From positions 1-36,178 of the forward strand of contig CABUWK010000022.1 of assembly GCA_902495325.1 (NCBI GenBank): 36,178 nt of DNA. The letters are read 5' to 3'. Numbering within the stretch: the first letter of the stretch is position 1; each line of letters opens with the position of its first letter. The stretch is from an uncultured Acidiphilium sp. GTDB lineage: Bacteria > Bacillota > Clostridia > Christensenellales > Borkfalkiaceae. Below are positions 25,018 to 32,692 of this stretch, in pieces. The notes beneath the pieces were generated by a model, which had not been told where the DNA came from, searched no databases, and worked only from the letters and a program-made list of their open reading frames with translations. The position numbers and the translations under genes were made by a program.

Positions 25018-26845
25018 TTATGATTCCAGATCCGAAACTCTGAACTTTTTATCGATCATTCTTCTGTTAAAGGTGATATAAGAATTTCTTCTGCACTTCA
25101 GTATGAATTCCCGCCCGTTTTCCGTGCGGGTGTAAACCGGTTCGAACCGCCCCGCAAACGTTTCGAGATTTGCCGCGAGAATGCGTACGCATTCTTTGTT
25201 TTTCGATAATTCCGTCGGGCAGGCAAACGACAGGGCGTAATTGTATTTTTGTCTGCTGTTTTTTGCGATGATGATGTATTTCGGATTCTCTATGGGAGAC
25301 AGCAATTCCGTGATCGCGGTATTGAAAACGTTCTGGTCGTGAATGCTCGCTTTCTGCAGGCGCATAAAGACGAAGAGATTGTTTTTGTCCTTTGTCGTGA
25401 TCACCGATGCGCCCGACGAGATCAGCCCGCATTCGCAAAGCGCTCTGTAAACGGCGGTGCCGAGCATGGCAAAGGATTTTGCCGGATTTGTGAGAACGAG
25501 AAATTTTTTGATGCCGAGCGCCAGTGGAAATGCCATGAGGAGAGTGAAGAGCAGGCTTACCGCAATGGCGACCGGGTTGGACAGAATGCACGATCTGACC
25601 GCGGCGGCAACGCAAAGCCCTTCCGTCAGCGCAAGCAGAAAATAAAGACCGAAATTCGTGAAACAGAAGGGAGGGACGCGTTTTTCCTCCGGAATGTCGA
25701 TTTCCGCGCCGACCCGGTAATTTCCGCGGATTACCTGATTTCCCCACTTGTTTTTCACGTCTTCCCGATTTGCCGCCAAGGCGAGCGTCTGCTCGTTTAT
25801 CCTTTCGAATCCGCGTTTATCGAAAGGCGGTTGTATGACGGAGATCCTTTCGATTCCGCTCTGAATTACGCCGCTTTTGTAATCGGGACCCATAAAAGCG
25901 GTAAAACGGCGTTTCAGAACTTCGAAGTCGTAAGACTCGATTTCGTTTTTATCCCGACCGAGATATGCCATGACCCGATCCGTCGCTTTTTCGTAAAACA
26001 GGTGCTCCGGTTCGACGGTGACGAGATGCCAGATGTTTGCCGTTTTGTCCGGGTCGTTTTTATCGGTGCGGATGGCTCTGCCGCGCATCTGATTGGAAAG
26101 AACGAAGCTTCCTACGAAACTTGCAAGGATCAGGGAATTGATGCAGGGGGAATCCCATCCTTCGCCGAGAAGAGATTTTGTCCCGACCAGAACTGTGATA
26201 AGCCCTTTTTCGAAAAGGCTTCCGACAAATTCCACCGACCGGCGGGTGTCTCCGCCGAAATTCACAACGACGTATTCCGTTTCCGCAAGGGGCTCAGCTT
26301 TGTATTTTGTTTCCGACAGGTCGACCGAGGCGGGAAGAATGACGAGCGTGCCGGACAGGACCCCGAGTTTTGCATCCGGATTTGTGCGGCGCACGGTTTC
26401 GAAAATGCTTACGACGTTCACCGAAGAAAATTTTTCTTCCGTTGCGACGCGGGATAAATCGTCTTTCCGGATATAATCCGTAAGAATCAGCATCCGGAGT
26501 TTTTCTTTCATGGAAGACAGCTCTGCGCCGACGATGCGGGCAATGCTGTCGAGTTTTCCTACGGATGAGATCAGCGTGCGCTTCAGGCGGTCGTTAAGCA
26601 ACAGGTTGACCTTCTTTTTCTCGTAAACGCAATTCTCTCTGAGAACGGCAACGATTTCTTCCTTCTGCTTTTCCGTTATCAGGTCTCCTTCGAGAAGAAA
26701 ACGGATCGCCGTTTCCGCATATGCGAGATCGAGTTTCGGCAATCCTCTTTTCGCCGTGAGAAGTTTTATAAGTTTTTTATCGACCTCGTATCCGTAGTAT
26801 TGCAGAAGGGAAAGCAGGGCGGTATAACCTTTTGCGGAAGAAAAA
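25018..26845 (-). pseudogene. SF2 helicase, C-terminal part (separated by frameshift)
   Basis: This frame continues the helicase that begins at 27653, in another reading frame from about 26845. It holds the second RecA-like domain with QMRGRAIR (motif VI, about residues 329-336 of the open frame that begins at 27075) and a GTKSLLGEGWDSP motif V-like segment. Next come two hydrophobic, probably membrane-spanning stretches (about 472-495 and 500-527 of the same frame) and a C-terminal region of about 150 residues that I do not recognise. Helicases of this type with membrane segments are unusual. Restored, the whole protein would be about 878 residues. No independent start with a good ribosome binding site is obvious, so as written this half is probably not translated alone. 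Confidence 0.75.
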
Positions 26846-27653
26846 AGGAATCGTAATCCGCTTGCGGGCGATGGTTCAGCGTTTCGCTTAAAACGGAAAA
26901 GACGTCCGACTTGCCGAGTAAACCCAACGCCGTCATGGCGTGTTTCGTGTGTTCGCGGAAGTATTCCGTTTCTTTCATGTCGGGATAATTGAAATAAATA
27001 TAATCCTGGTGCGGGCAAAGGGTTTTCTGACCGACGAGTTCTGGGACGAAGATCTCCGCGTCTATTTCGCCGCAAACGGAACTATAACGCTCCCATGCCG
27101 CAACGTCGGAATCGTAGGGCGGCGTTGCGGTCAGGGAAATGATTTTAACGCCGGATCCGAGAGCGGAAATAAATTTTTCAAGCGCTTTCTGCCATTCGTT
27201 TTTCAGATGGTGGGCTTCGTCGAGACAGATCGTGCCGATGCCCGCTTTTTTTATCGTTGCGAAAAGATCGAGATCGGAATAATCGTATTCGTCTTTTTCC
27301 CGGATCGGTTGTTTTTCGACCGCGGAGTACAAAGCCTGATAGGTGATGGAATTGATCGTTGCGATCCTGCGGAGATCGTTGGAGAACAGAGACGGGAAAT
27401 CGTTCTTGTCTTCGAGAAAGGATTCTTTGAATCTGGTTCCCCACTGTTCGCGGATCGCCGTTGTGGGGGACAGAATGATGCACGGAGAGTTCAGCCTGCG
27501 GATCAGTTCGAGCCCGAGTATCGTTTTGCCGCTGCCGGGCGCCGCCACGATATTGATTTTTCCGTTTTCGAGAAATTTGTCCGCTTCGTTTAATATTCTT
27601 TGCTGGTAATCTGTGAACGTTCCTTTAAAACGAAGGTCGTATAGCTCGGTCAT
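26766..27653 (-). CDS. SF2 (DEAH-type) helicase, N-terminal part
   Basis: This is the first RecA-like domain of a superfamily 2 DNA/RNA helicase or type III restriction-like ATPase. A Q-motif-like TDYQQRILNEADKFL segment is followed by Walker A APGSGKT (about 38-44), motif Ia LSPTTAIREQW, Walker B CLDEAHH (about 143-149) and motif III SLTATPP (about 174-180). About 270 residues are in good frame. After a run of six A (plus strand, 26841-26846) the frame loses helicase character and stops at 26766, while the continuation is found in another frame. GGGGAGAAG precedes the ATG. Its location beside a toxin-antitoxin pair hints at an accessory or defence role, but no known defence system was recognised. 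Confidence 0.8.
   Translation of the reverse strand: MTELYDLRFKGTFTDYQQRILNEADKFLENGKINIVAAPGSGKTILGLELIRRLNSPCIILSPTTAIREQWGTRFKESFLEDKNDFPSLFSNDLRRIATINSITYQALYSAVEKQPIREKDEYDYSDLDLFATIKKAGIGTICLDEAHHLKNEWQKALEKFISALGSGVKIISLTATPPYDSDVAAWERYSSVCGEIDAEIFVPELVGQKTLCPHQDYIYFNYPDMKETEYFREHTKHAMTALGLLGKSDVFSVLSETLNHRPQADYDSFFLPQKVIPPCFPFCNTTDTRSIKNL
26841..26846 (-). other. Frameshift position in the helicase gene
   Basis: The coding strand has a run of six T here. Adding one T would join the N-terminal frame (…ADYDSFF) to the C-terminal frame (…SSAKGYTALL) smoothly. A lost base in the genome or a homopolymer sequencing error are the simplest explanations. The local heptamer does not fit a tandem-slip -1 site. 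Confidence 0.75.
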
Positions 27654-27689
27654 GTCTTCTCCCCGGTGATATTTTTCAGGATATCAAAT

Positions 27690-27847
27690 CAAGTTTTCTC
27701 TCTTATATTATATCGTCAACGGCTTGCAAAAATAAATTTTTGCATTGCCGGCGCAATTTGTTATTTGCCGGCGCCAATAACAGCCGTTTTGATGAAATAT
27801 TGCGCTCCAAAACCCTTGCAGGCAAGTTTTCTCACTTATATTATATC
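27690..27847. repeat. 25-bp direct repeat in the helicase leader
   Basis: Two copies of a 25-bp sequence (27690-27714 and 27823-27847; 24 of 25 identical) start 133 bp apart. Read on the minus strand each copy contains GATATAATATAAG, a -10 hexamer. Between them are a hairpin TGCAAAAA/TTTTTGCA (27725-27744) and two copies of TTGCCGGCGC (about 27747 and 27765). The arrangement suggests a duplicated promoter or a small mobile-element remnant. Nothing else is visible between 27654 and 27900. Confidence 0.6.
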
Positions 27848-27868
27848 ATACCGGCAGCGGTTTTTCAA
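27840..27868 (-). promoter_or_regulatory. Promoter of the helicase gene
   Basis: On the minus strand TTGAAA (27863-27868), a 17-bp spacer and TATAAT (27840-27845) point toward the helicase and predict a leader of about 180 nt. The -10 lies inside the distal 25-bp repeat. The proximal repeat repeats the TATAAT but has only a weak -35. Confidence 0.75.
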
Positions 27869-27927
27869 TGGTTTTAGAATCGGTCGAAGTTGGTAAGGAT
27901 AAATTTTTCGCAAAAAACATGTTATGG

Positions 27928-27965
27928 TTGACATGGTAGTCAAATTGTGGTATAATATTACTACC
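27928..27965 (+). promoter_or_regulatory. Toxin-antitoxin promoter with operator-like inverted repeats
   Basis: Consensus TTGACA (27928-27933), a 17-bp spacer and TATAAT (27951-27956) precede the antitoxin gene. An inverted repeat TTGAC/GTCAA overlaps the -35, and GGTAGT (27936-27941) is mirrored by ACTACC just after the -10. Such repeats are where a Phd/YefM antitoxin, alone or with toxin, would be expected to autorepress. Confidence 0.8.
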
Positions 27966-27981
27966 GGTAAAGGAGGAGAGT

Positions 27982-28278
27982 ATGAACGGCGAGATATCGA
28001 TAAGACCATCGAAGGATATCAGGACAAATTATGCGGAGATATCGGCTCTTGCACACCGTAATCCTGTTGCGATTACGGTAAACGGCAGGGAAGATACTGT
28101 TCTGTTGAGCCATTCGGACTTTATGGAACAGCAACGCACGATCGACGAATTGCGGGACAGGTTGGCAATTTATACGCAGTTGGCGCAGTCTCAGGACGAT
28201 ATTAAACTCGGCAGAATTCAGCCTCTGCGTTCGGCGGCGGATGAAGTGTGCGAAGAAATTGACGGTCTTGATTTATGA
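27982..28278 (+). CDS. Antitoxin, Phd/YefM family
   Basis: This 98-residue protein starts with the Phd/YefM pattern (RPSKDIRTNYAEISALAHRNPVAITVNGRE), which forms the DNA-binding and dimer domain. A variable acidic C terminus (about 60-98, with EEIDGLDL) should wrap the toxin. It neutralises the toxin encoded next and probably represses its own promoter. AAAGGAGGAG lies 6 bp before the ATG, a strong site fitting the need for antitoxin excess. The stop overlaps the toxin start (ATGA). Codon use is more A/T rich than in the flanking metabolic genes, suggesting acquisition. Confidence 0.9.
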   Translation: MNGEISIRPSKDIRTNYAEISALAHRNPVAITVNGREDTVLLSHSDFMEQQRTIDELRDRLAIYTQLAQSQDDIKLGRIQPLRSAADEVCEEIDGLDL

Positions 28279-28619
28279 AATTTACGATAAACATTACCGA
28301 TACCGCAAAGGGGCATTTGCGTGACGTTGCAACTTATATCGCAGAACAATCGCGTAATAAAGAAATTGCGAAAAAATTTATCGAAGAGTTGGTTGCTGTT
28401 TGTTTTAAACTCGAGGAAATGCCGGGAAAAGGGGCAAATCCGATAGACAGGGTTCTTTTGGCTATGGGATATAAGTTTCTTGTTTATAAAGAATATCTTA
28501 TTTTTTATACGACGGATATGACGGAAAGAAGGGTGTACATTCAGGCAATATTCAACGGAAAGCGGGATTATCCGAGATTTTTGAGGAATATGTTATGCGA
28601 TCCCGACGGAAAGAAATAG
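28275..28619 (+). CDS. Toxin, RelE/ParE family
   Basis: This 114-residue protein has the RelE/ParE fold pattern: an N-terminal strand (KFTINITDTAK), two helices (HLRDVATYIAEQ and KEIAKKFIEELVAVC), then strands with YKFLVYKEYLIFYTTD and YIQAIFNGKRDYPRFL. The C-terminal basic stretch with KRDYPRF fits this superfamily. RelE members cut mRNA on the ribosome and ParE members poison gyrase. The sequence alone does not decide between them. It is translationally coupled to the antitoxin by a 4-bp overlap. There is no dedicated terminator before the hairpin at 28734. Confidence 0.9.
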   Translation: MKFTINITDTAKGHLRDVATYIAEQSRNKEIAKKFIEELVAVCFKLEEMPGKGANPIDRVLLAMGYKFLVYKEYLIFYTTDMTERRVYIQAIFNGKRDYPRFLRNMLCDPDGKK

Positions 28620-28733
28620 AAGGAAAGTCCGGCTGTCGGTAGGGGCGGAGAGATTTGCAAAATTGCCGGATCATCCTTCCGTTAGCGGAAATGCAAATTG
28701 CTTATTTCGGTTTGTGTGTCCGGGAGACGGTAT

Positions 28734-28772
28734 AAAAAAAGAGCAACAGACATAAGCCTGTTGCTCTTTTTT
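28734..28772. terminator. Bidirectional terminator between toxin and tRNA-Leu
   Basis: GAGCAACAG (28741-28749) pairs with CTGTTGCTC (28758-28766), with seven A before and six T after. It can end the toxin-antitoxin transcript and, read in the other direction, the tRNA-Leu transcript. Confidence 0.92.
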
Positions 28773-28858
28773 GGTGCCGCTGGTCGGGGTCGAACCGACA
28801 CGGTATCGCTACCACGGGATTTTGAGTCCCGCGCGTCTGCCAATTCCACCACAGCGGC
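28772..28858 (-). tRNA. tRNA-Leu (anticodon CAA)
   Basis: On the minus strand the acceptor stem GCCGCTG pairs with CAGCGGC, followed by discriminator A and encoded CCA (28772-28774). The anticodon arm CGGGA/TCCCG closes the loop CTCAAAA, giving anticodon CAA. The long variable arm (TGGTAGCGATACCG region) and the T-loop GGTTCGACC are those of a class II leucine tRNA. Confidence 0.96.
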
Positions 28859-28882
28859 ATAGCGAACGGTTTTTAAAATCGC

Positions 28883-28911
28883 TTGCGTTTTTCCGCAAAA
28901 TGTGAGATAAT
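28883..28911 (+). promoter_or_regulatory. Promoter of polA-coaE
   Basis: TTGCGT (28883-28888), a 17-bp spacer and an extended -10 TGAGATAAT (hexamer 28906-28911) lie about 90 bp before the polA ATG. A second TATAAT at 28936-28941 lacks a -35. Confidence 0.6.
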
Positions 28912-28999
28912 AATATTATCTTCAAACCGCTTAACTATAATAACATATCCGGATCAAAAAATCAAGGATTTTACTATCGAATATAAAGGAAATTTTTTT

Positions 29000-31564
29000 A
29001 TGGAGAAACTTGTACTGATCGACGGCAACAGCCTGATCAATCGTGCTTTTTATGCAACGCCGCCCATGTCCGCGAAGGACGGAACGCCCACAAACGCCGT
29101 TTTCGCGTTCGTGAATATGCTTGTTAAGATGATCGGGGACGTTTCGCCTTCGTATATGCTCGTCGCGTTCGACCGCAAAGAGCCGACCTTCCGCCATCTG
29201 ATGTACCGGGAGTATAAGGGTACGCGGAAACCGATGCCGGACGATCTCCGTCCGCAGATCGACGTGATGAAAAAGCTTCTCGACGCGATCGGCATCCGTC
29301 GTTACGAAAAAGCCGGGATCGAGGCGGACGACATCATCGGCAGCGCGGCGAAGAAATTTTCCGTGCCGACGGTGATCATTACGGGCGATAAAGATAGTTT
29401 TCAGCTGGTGGACGAAACGACGAGCGTGTATTTCACCCGCAAGGGAATTTCGGAACTCGACGTGTATTCCAGCGAGAATTTCAAAGAAAAAACGGGGATC
29501 GAACCGTTGCAGATCATCGATCTGAAAAGCATGATGGGAGATAATTCGGATAATATCCCGGGCATTGCGGGGGTCGGCGAAAAAACGGCGATTTCTCTGG
29601 TGCAGACGTACGGCACGCTGGAAAATATGTACGATCATATCGGCGAGCTGAAAGGAAAGCTGAAAGAAAAAGCGGAAAATTCCCGCGAGATCGCTTTTCT
29701 TTCCAAAAAACTCGCCACGATCGACACGACGCAGGATATCCCGTTCTCGCTCGGCGACCTTGCGTTTTCTTTTCCTTTCCCGTATTCGGCAAAAACCGCT
29801 TTTCTCGCTTACGATCTGAGAAGCCTTGTAAAACGGGAAGAAATTTTCGCCCGGGAAGGGGAAGGCGGAGAGGTCGGGGAAAAACCGGAAGGGGAAACGC
29901 TTCCGGAAACGGTTGAAGCGGAAGATTTGTCCGTGGCGACAAAAATCGACGGTAAAAATTTTGCCTATGTTTCCGATGAAAACGGCGTTCATGTTTACGA
30001 CGGAAAGAAAGAATACTTTTTCCGCGTAAGGAAAGACTTTTTCGACCGCGGTTTCGGGTATGACGAGATTCTGATTGCTTTGAAAAGCCTTTTCGGGAAC
30101 GAAGATAACCGCGCCGTCGTTTACGGGAAAAAAGATCTTCGCCACGAACTCGATCTGTTCGGAATTTCTCTTCGCGCAAAAGCGGACGACTGCGAGATCG
30201 AAAATTATCTTGCCGAGTTTGACGGAAAACAGGAAACGGCGAAAGATCTTGCTTTCCGCCTCGGAAAAAGCTGGGATTGCCCCGCGTTTGCTCTTTTCCG
30301 CGTACACGAAGAGCTTTCCGGAAAACTGGAAAGCGAGGGGATGGGCTCTCTTTACCGCGATCTCGAGCTGCCGCTTGCGGACGTGCTTTACGAAATGGAA
30401 GTAAACGGATTCAAGATCGACGTGGATGCGCTCGATCGGATGTCTGCGGATTTCGGCGGAAGGATCAAGGTTCTTCTCGATAAAATCAGAGAGATCGCGG
30501 GGGAACCGTTTAATCCGAACAGCCCGAAGCAACTCGGCATCGTTCTGTTTGAAAAACTGGGGCTGAAAGCGGGGAAAAAGACGAAAAGCGGGTATTCCAC
30601 CAATGCGGACGTTCTCGAATCGCTGGAAGACGAGCATGAGATCGTTCCGATGATCCTCGAATACCGCAGGCTTCAGAAACTTTATTCCACCTATATCGAG
30701 GGGTTCCGTCCGCTGATCGATAAACAAACGGGGCTCGTTCACACCTGTTTCAATCAGACGCTCACGACGACAGGGCGGCTTTCTTCCAAAGAACCGAATT
30801 TGCAGAATATTCCCGTGAGGGAGAAAGAAGGAAAGGAGATCCGTAAGCTTTTCGTTTCCTCATTCGAAAACGGGAAGATCGTCGGCGCCGATTATTCGCA
30901 GATCGAATTAAGGCTTCTCGCTCATTTCAGCGGTTGCAAGCCGCTGATCGACGCCTATCTTCACGAAGAAGACATTCATGCCTTAACGGCTTCTCAGGTG
31001 TTCGGCGTGCCGCTCGAAAGCGTGACCCCGGAAATGCGCCGCAACGCAAAAGCGGTAAATTTCGGCATCATTTACGGCATTTCCGATTTCGGTCTGGCAA
31101 AACAATTGAAGATCTCCCCGAAAAAAGCGGGCGAATATATCAAAAAATATTTCGAAACTTATTCGAGCGTGAAAGAGTATATGGATTCGAACGTGGCGTT
31201 TGCGAAAGAACACGGCTTCGTAAAAACGATGCTCGGTAGAAAACGCATGATCCCGGAGATCAATTCTCCCAATTTCAACCTGCGTTCATTCGGCGAGCGC
31301 GCCGCGATGAATATGCCCTTGCAGGGAACTGCGGCGGATATCATAAAAATCGCCATGCTCGGCGTTGCGAAACGGCTGAAAGAGGAAAAACTGAAATCGA
31401 AACTCATTTTGCAGGTGCACGACGAATTGCTTGTCGATACGGAAGCGGGCGAGGTCGAGCAGGTGAAAAAAATTCTGAAAGAAGAAATGGAAGGGGCGGT
31501 TTCGCTTTCCGTGCCGTTGACCGTGGAAACGGAATGCGGCGACAGGTGGTTCGATGCGAAATAA
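29000..31564 (+). CDS. polA: DNA polymerase I
   Basis: This 854-residue PolA serves Okazaki fragment processing and repair. The N-terminal 5'-3' flap nuclease domain (about 1-290) has VLIDGNSLINRAFYA, AFDRKEPTFR and TGDKDSFQLV. The middle domain (about 310-470) corresponds to the 3'-5' exonuclease fold but shows none of the DxE-type metal-binding residues, so proofreading is probably absent, as in many Firmicutes. The polymerase domain has motif A GADYSQIELR (about 630), motif B RRNAKAVNFGIIYG (about 680) and motif C QVHDELLVD (about 805). The ATG at 29000 is preferred over upstream in-frame starts because AAAGGA is 9 bp away and the N terminus then matches the family. It overlaps coaE by 11 bp. 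Confidence 0.97.
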   Translation: MEKLVLIDGNSLINRAFYATPPMSAKDGTPTNAVFAFVNMLVKMIGDVSPSYMLVAFDRKEPTFRHLMYREYKGTRKPMPDDLRPQIDVMKKLLDAIGIRRYEKAGIEADDIIGSAAKKFSVPTVIITGDKDSFQLVDETTSVYFTRKGISELDVYSSENFKEKTGIEPLQIIDLKSMMGDNSDNIPGIAGVGEKTAISLVQTYGTLENMYDHIGELKGKLKEKAENSREIAFLSKKLATIDTTQDIPFSLGDLAFSFPFPYSAKTAFLAYDLRSLVKREEIFAREGEGGEVGEKPEGETLPETVEAEDLSVATKIDGKNFAYVSDENGVHVYDGKKEYFFRVRKDFFDRGFGYDEILIALKSLFGNEDNRAVVYGKKDLRHELDLFGISLRAKADDCEIENYLAEFDGKQETAKDLAFRLGKSWDCPAFALFRVHEELSGKLESEGMGSLYRDLELPLADVLYEMEVNGFKIDVDALDRMSADFGGRIKVLLDKIREIAGEPFNPNSPKQLGIVLFEKLGLKAGKKTKSGYSTNADVLESLEDEHEIVPMILEYRRLQKLYSTYIEGFRPLIDKQTGLVHTCFNQTLTTTGRLSSKEPNLQNIPVREKEGKEIRKLFVSSFENGKIVGADYSQIELRLLAHFSGCKPLIDAYLHEEDIHALTASQVFGVPLESVTPEMRRNAKAVNFGIIYGISDFGLAKQLKISPKKAGEYIKKYFETYSSVKEYMDSNVAFAKEHGFVKTMLGRKRMIPEINSPNFNLRSFGERAAMNMPLQGTAADIIKIAMLGVAKRLKEEKLKSKLILQVHDELLVDTEAGEVEQVKKILKEEMEGAVSLSVPLTVETECGDRWFDAK

Positions 31565-32210
31565 CGGGATCGGGGTTCTTGCGGGATCTCCGGAAAAGGC
31601 GAGAAAAAGCGGGAAAACGCTCGTTGCGGTAACGGGCGGGATCGGCAGCGGAAAATCGACCGCGATCGGGATCCTGTCCTCTTTCGGGTATCCCGTTTTC
31701 GGCGCGGACGAAACGTATCGGGAACTTCTCACGGACGACGGGTTTGTGTCCCTCGTGTCCGGAAAGGTCGGCGTGAAACCGATTGAAAGAGACGGTAAAC
31801 TATTTCTCGACCGGAAGGCGATCGCGGAACTTGTGTTTTACGACGAAAAAGCAAAGAAAAAGCTCGAATCGGTCACGCATCCGGCGATCATGGAAAAAAT
31901 GCTGCAAAACGCTTCGGCGGCAAAGGGAGATCTTGTTTTCTGCGAGGTTCCGTTGCTGTACGAAGGGGGGTATCGCGATCTTTTCGATTTCGTGTTTATC
32001 GTGAAACGTCCCGATCGGGCGCGGTTTGCCGCCGTTGTTTCCCGGGACGGCAGAACGGAAGAGCAGGCGAGAGAAATCGCTTCGCGGCAATTCGATTATT
32101 CGGCTTATGATGGGGATGATAGGACGATCGTTGTCGAAAACGACGGAGATATCCCGCAATTATCCGAAAGGTTAAAAGAAGGGATCGAAAGGATCAAAAA
32201 AGAAAAATAA
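31554..32210 (+). CDS. coaE: Dephospho-CoA kinase
   Basis: CoaE performs the last step of coenzyme A synthesis, phosphorylating the 3'-hydroxyl of dephospho-CoA. The 218-residue product has Walker A GGIGSGKST (28-36), the FGADETYRELL segment near 51-60 and a lid-type region with RPDRARFAAVVSRDGRTEEQA. The start at ATG 31554 (AGGTGG upstream, 31544-31549) lies inside the end of polA and gives about 20 residues more than usual before the P-loop strand. A later in-frame start is possible, but none has a better ribosome binding site. The polA-coaE pairing is a common Firmicute arrangement. Confidence 0.95.
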   Translation: MRNNGIGVLAGSPEKARKSGKTLVAVTGGIGSGKSTAIGILSSFGYPVFGADETYRELLTDDGFVSLVSGKVGVKPIERDGKLFLDRKAIAELVFYDEKAKKKLESVTHPAIMEKMLQNASAAKGDLVFCEVPLLYEGGYRDLFDFVFIVKRPDRARFAAVVSRDGRTEEQAREIASRQFDYSAYDGDDRTIVVENDGDIPQLSERLKEGIERIKKEK

Positions 32211-32233
32211 ATAACCGAAAGAGATAAAAACTT

Positions 32234-32278
32234 AAAACAGACAAGATTAAGTGCAGGTTGCATTTTGTCTTGTCTTTT
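32234..32278 (+). terminator. Terminator after coaE
   Basis: AGACAAGA (32239-32246) pairs with TCTTGTCT (32268-32275), flanked by AAAA before and TTTT after, 24 bp past the coaE stop. The loop contains a smaller TGCA/TGCA repeat. Confidence 0.8.
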
Positions 32279-32558
32279 ATTTTATCGTTGCGAAAATTGA
32301 GGATCATTTTTTCTATTTTATCATTCGCTGAAAACTATTTTGCTTGTATGTGCAGGCGTTGAATTGTTATTTTATGTCTTTCCGATTGAATTTGTTCTGA
32401 AACGTTGATAAAATAAATATAATCAAAAACGGGAATCGTTATATTATTTAAGGATAAATCATATTTTTATGGTTCGGTGTGCGGGGCGGAAAAGGCGCGG
32501 GCAGGGCGGCTCGGGAGCGGAAAAAAAGACGAAAAAGAGGAATGACGGGTCGTTATGC
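32279..32558. other. A/T-rich intergenic stretch, coaE to pcrA
   Basis: The 482-bp gap between coaE and pcrA contains the coaE terminator on the left and the pcrA promoter on the right. Between them is about 200 bp of A/T-rich sequence without a convincing reading frame on either strand. A 60-bp G-rich patch (32475-32530) then follows. I see no RNA gene or repeat here. Confidence 0.5.
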
Positions 32559-32587
32559 TTGAAAAATCCGGGCATTCGTGATACAAT
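32559..32587 (+). promoter_or_regulatory. Promoter of pcrA
   Basis: TTGAAA (32559-32564), a 17-bp spacer and TACAAT (32582-32587) lie about 105 bp upstream of the helicase start. Confidence 0.75.
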
Positions 32588-32692
32588 AAAAGAACGGGCG
32601 TTTTCCGTGTCTGTCTCTTCCGCAAAAAATAACCGGAAGGAAAGACAGAATGAGAGCTTTACGGAAAACAAAGATATACCACAGAGGTATTT

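Noticed and set aside
26841..26846. Programmed -1 frameshift in the helicase
   Set aside because: The zero-frame codons TTT TTT are preceded by C, so both tRNAs cannot re-pair, and no downstream stimulatory structure was noticed.
27690..27847. CRISPR-like pair of 25-bp repeats
   Set aside because: There are only two copies, the interval is 108 bp and no cas genes are present; the repeats carry promoter motifs.
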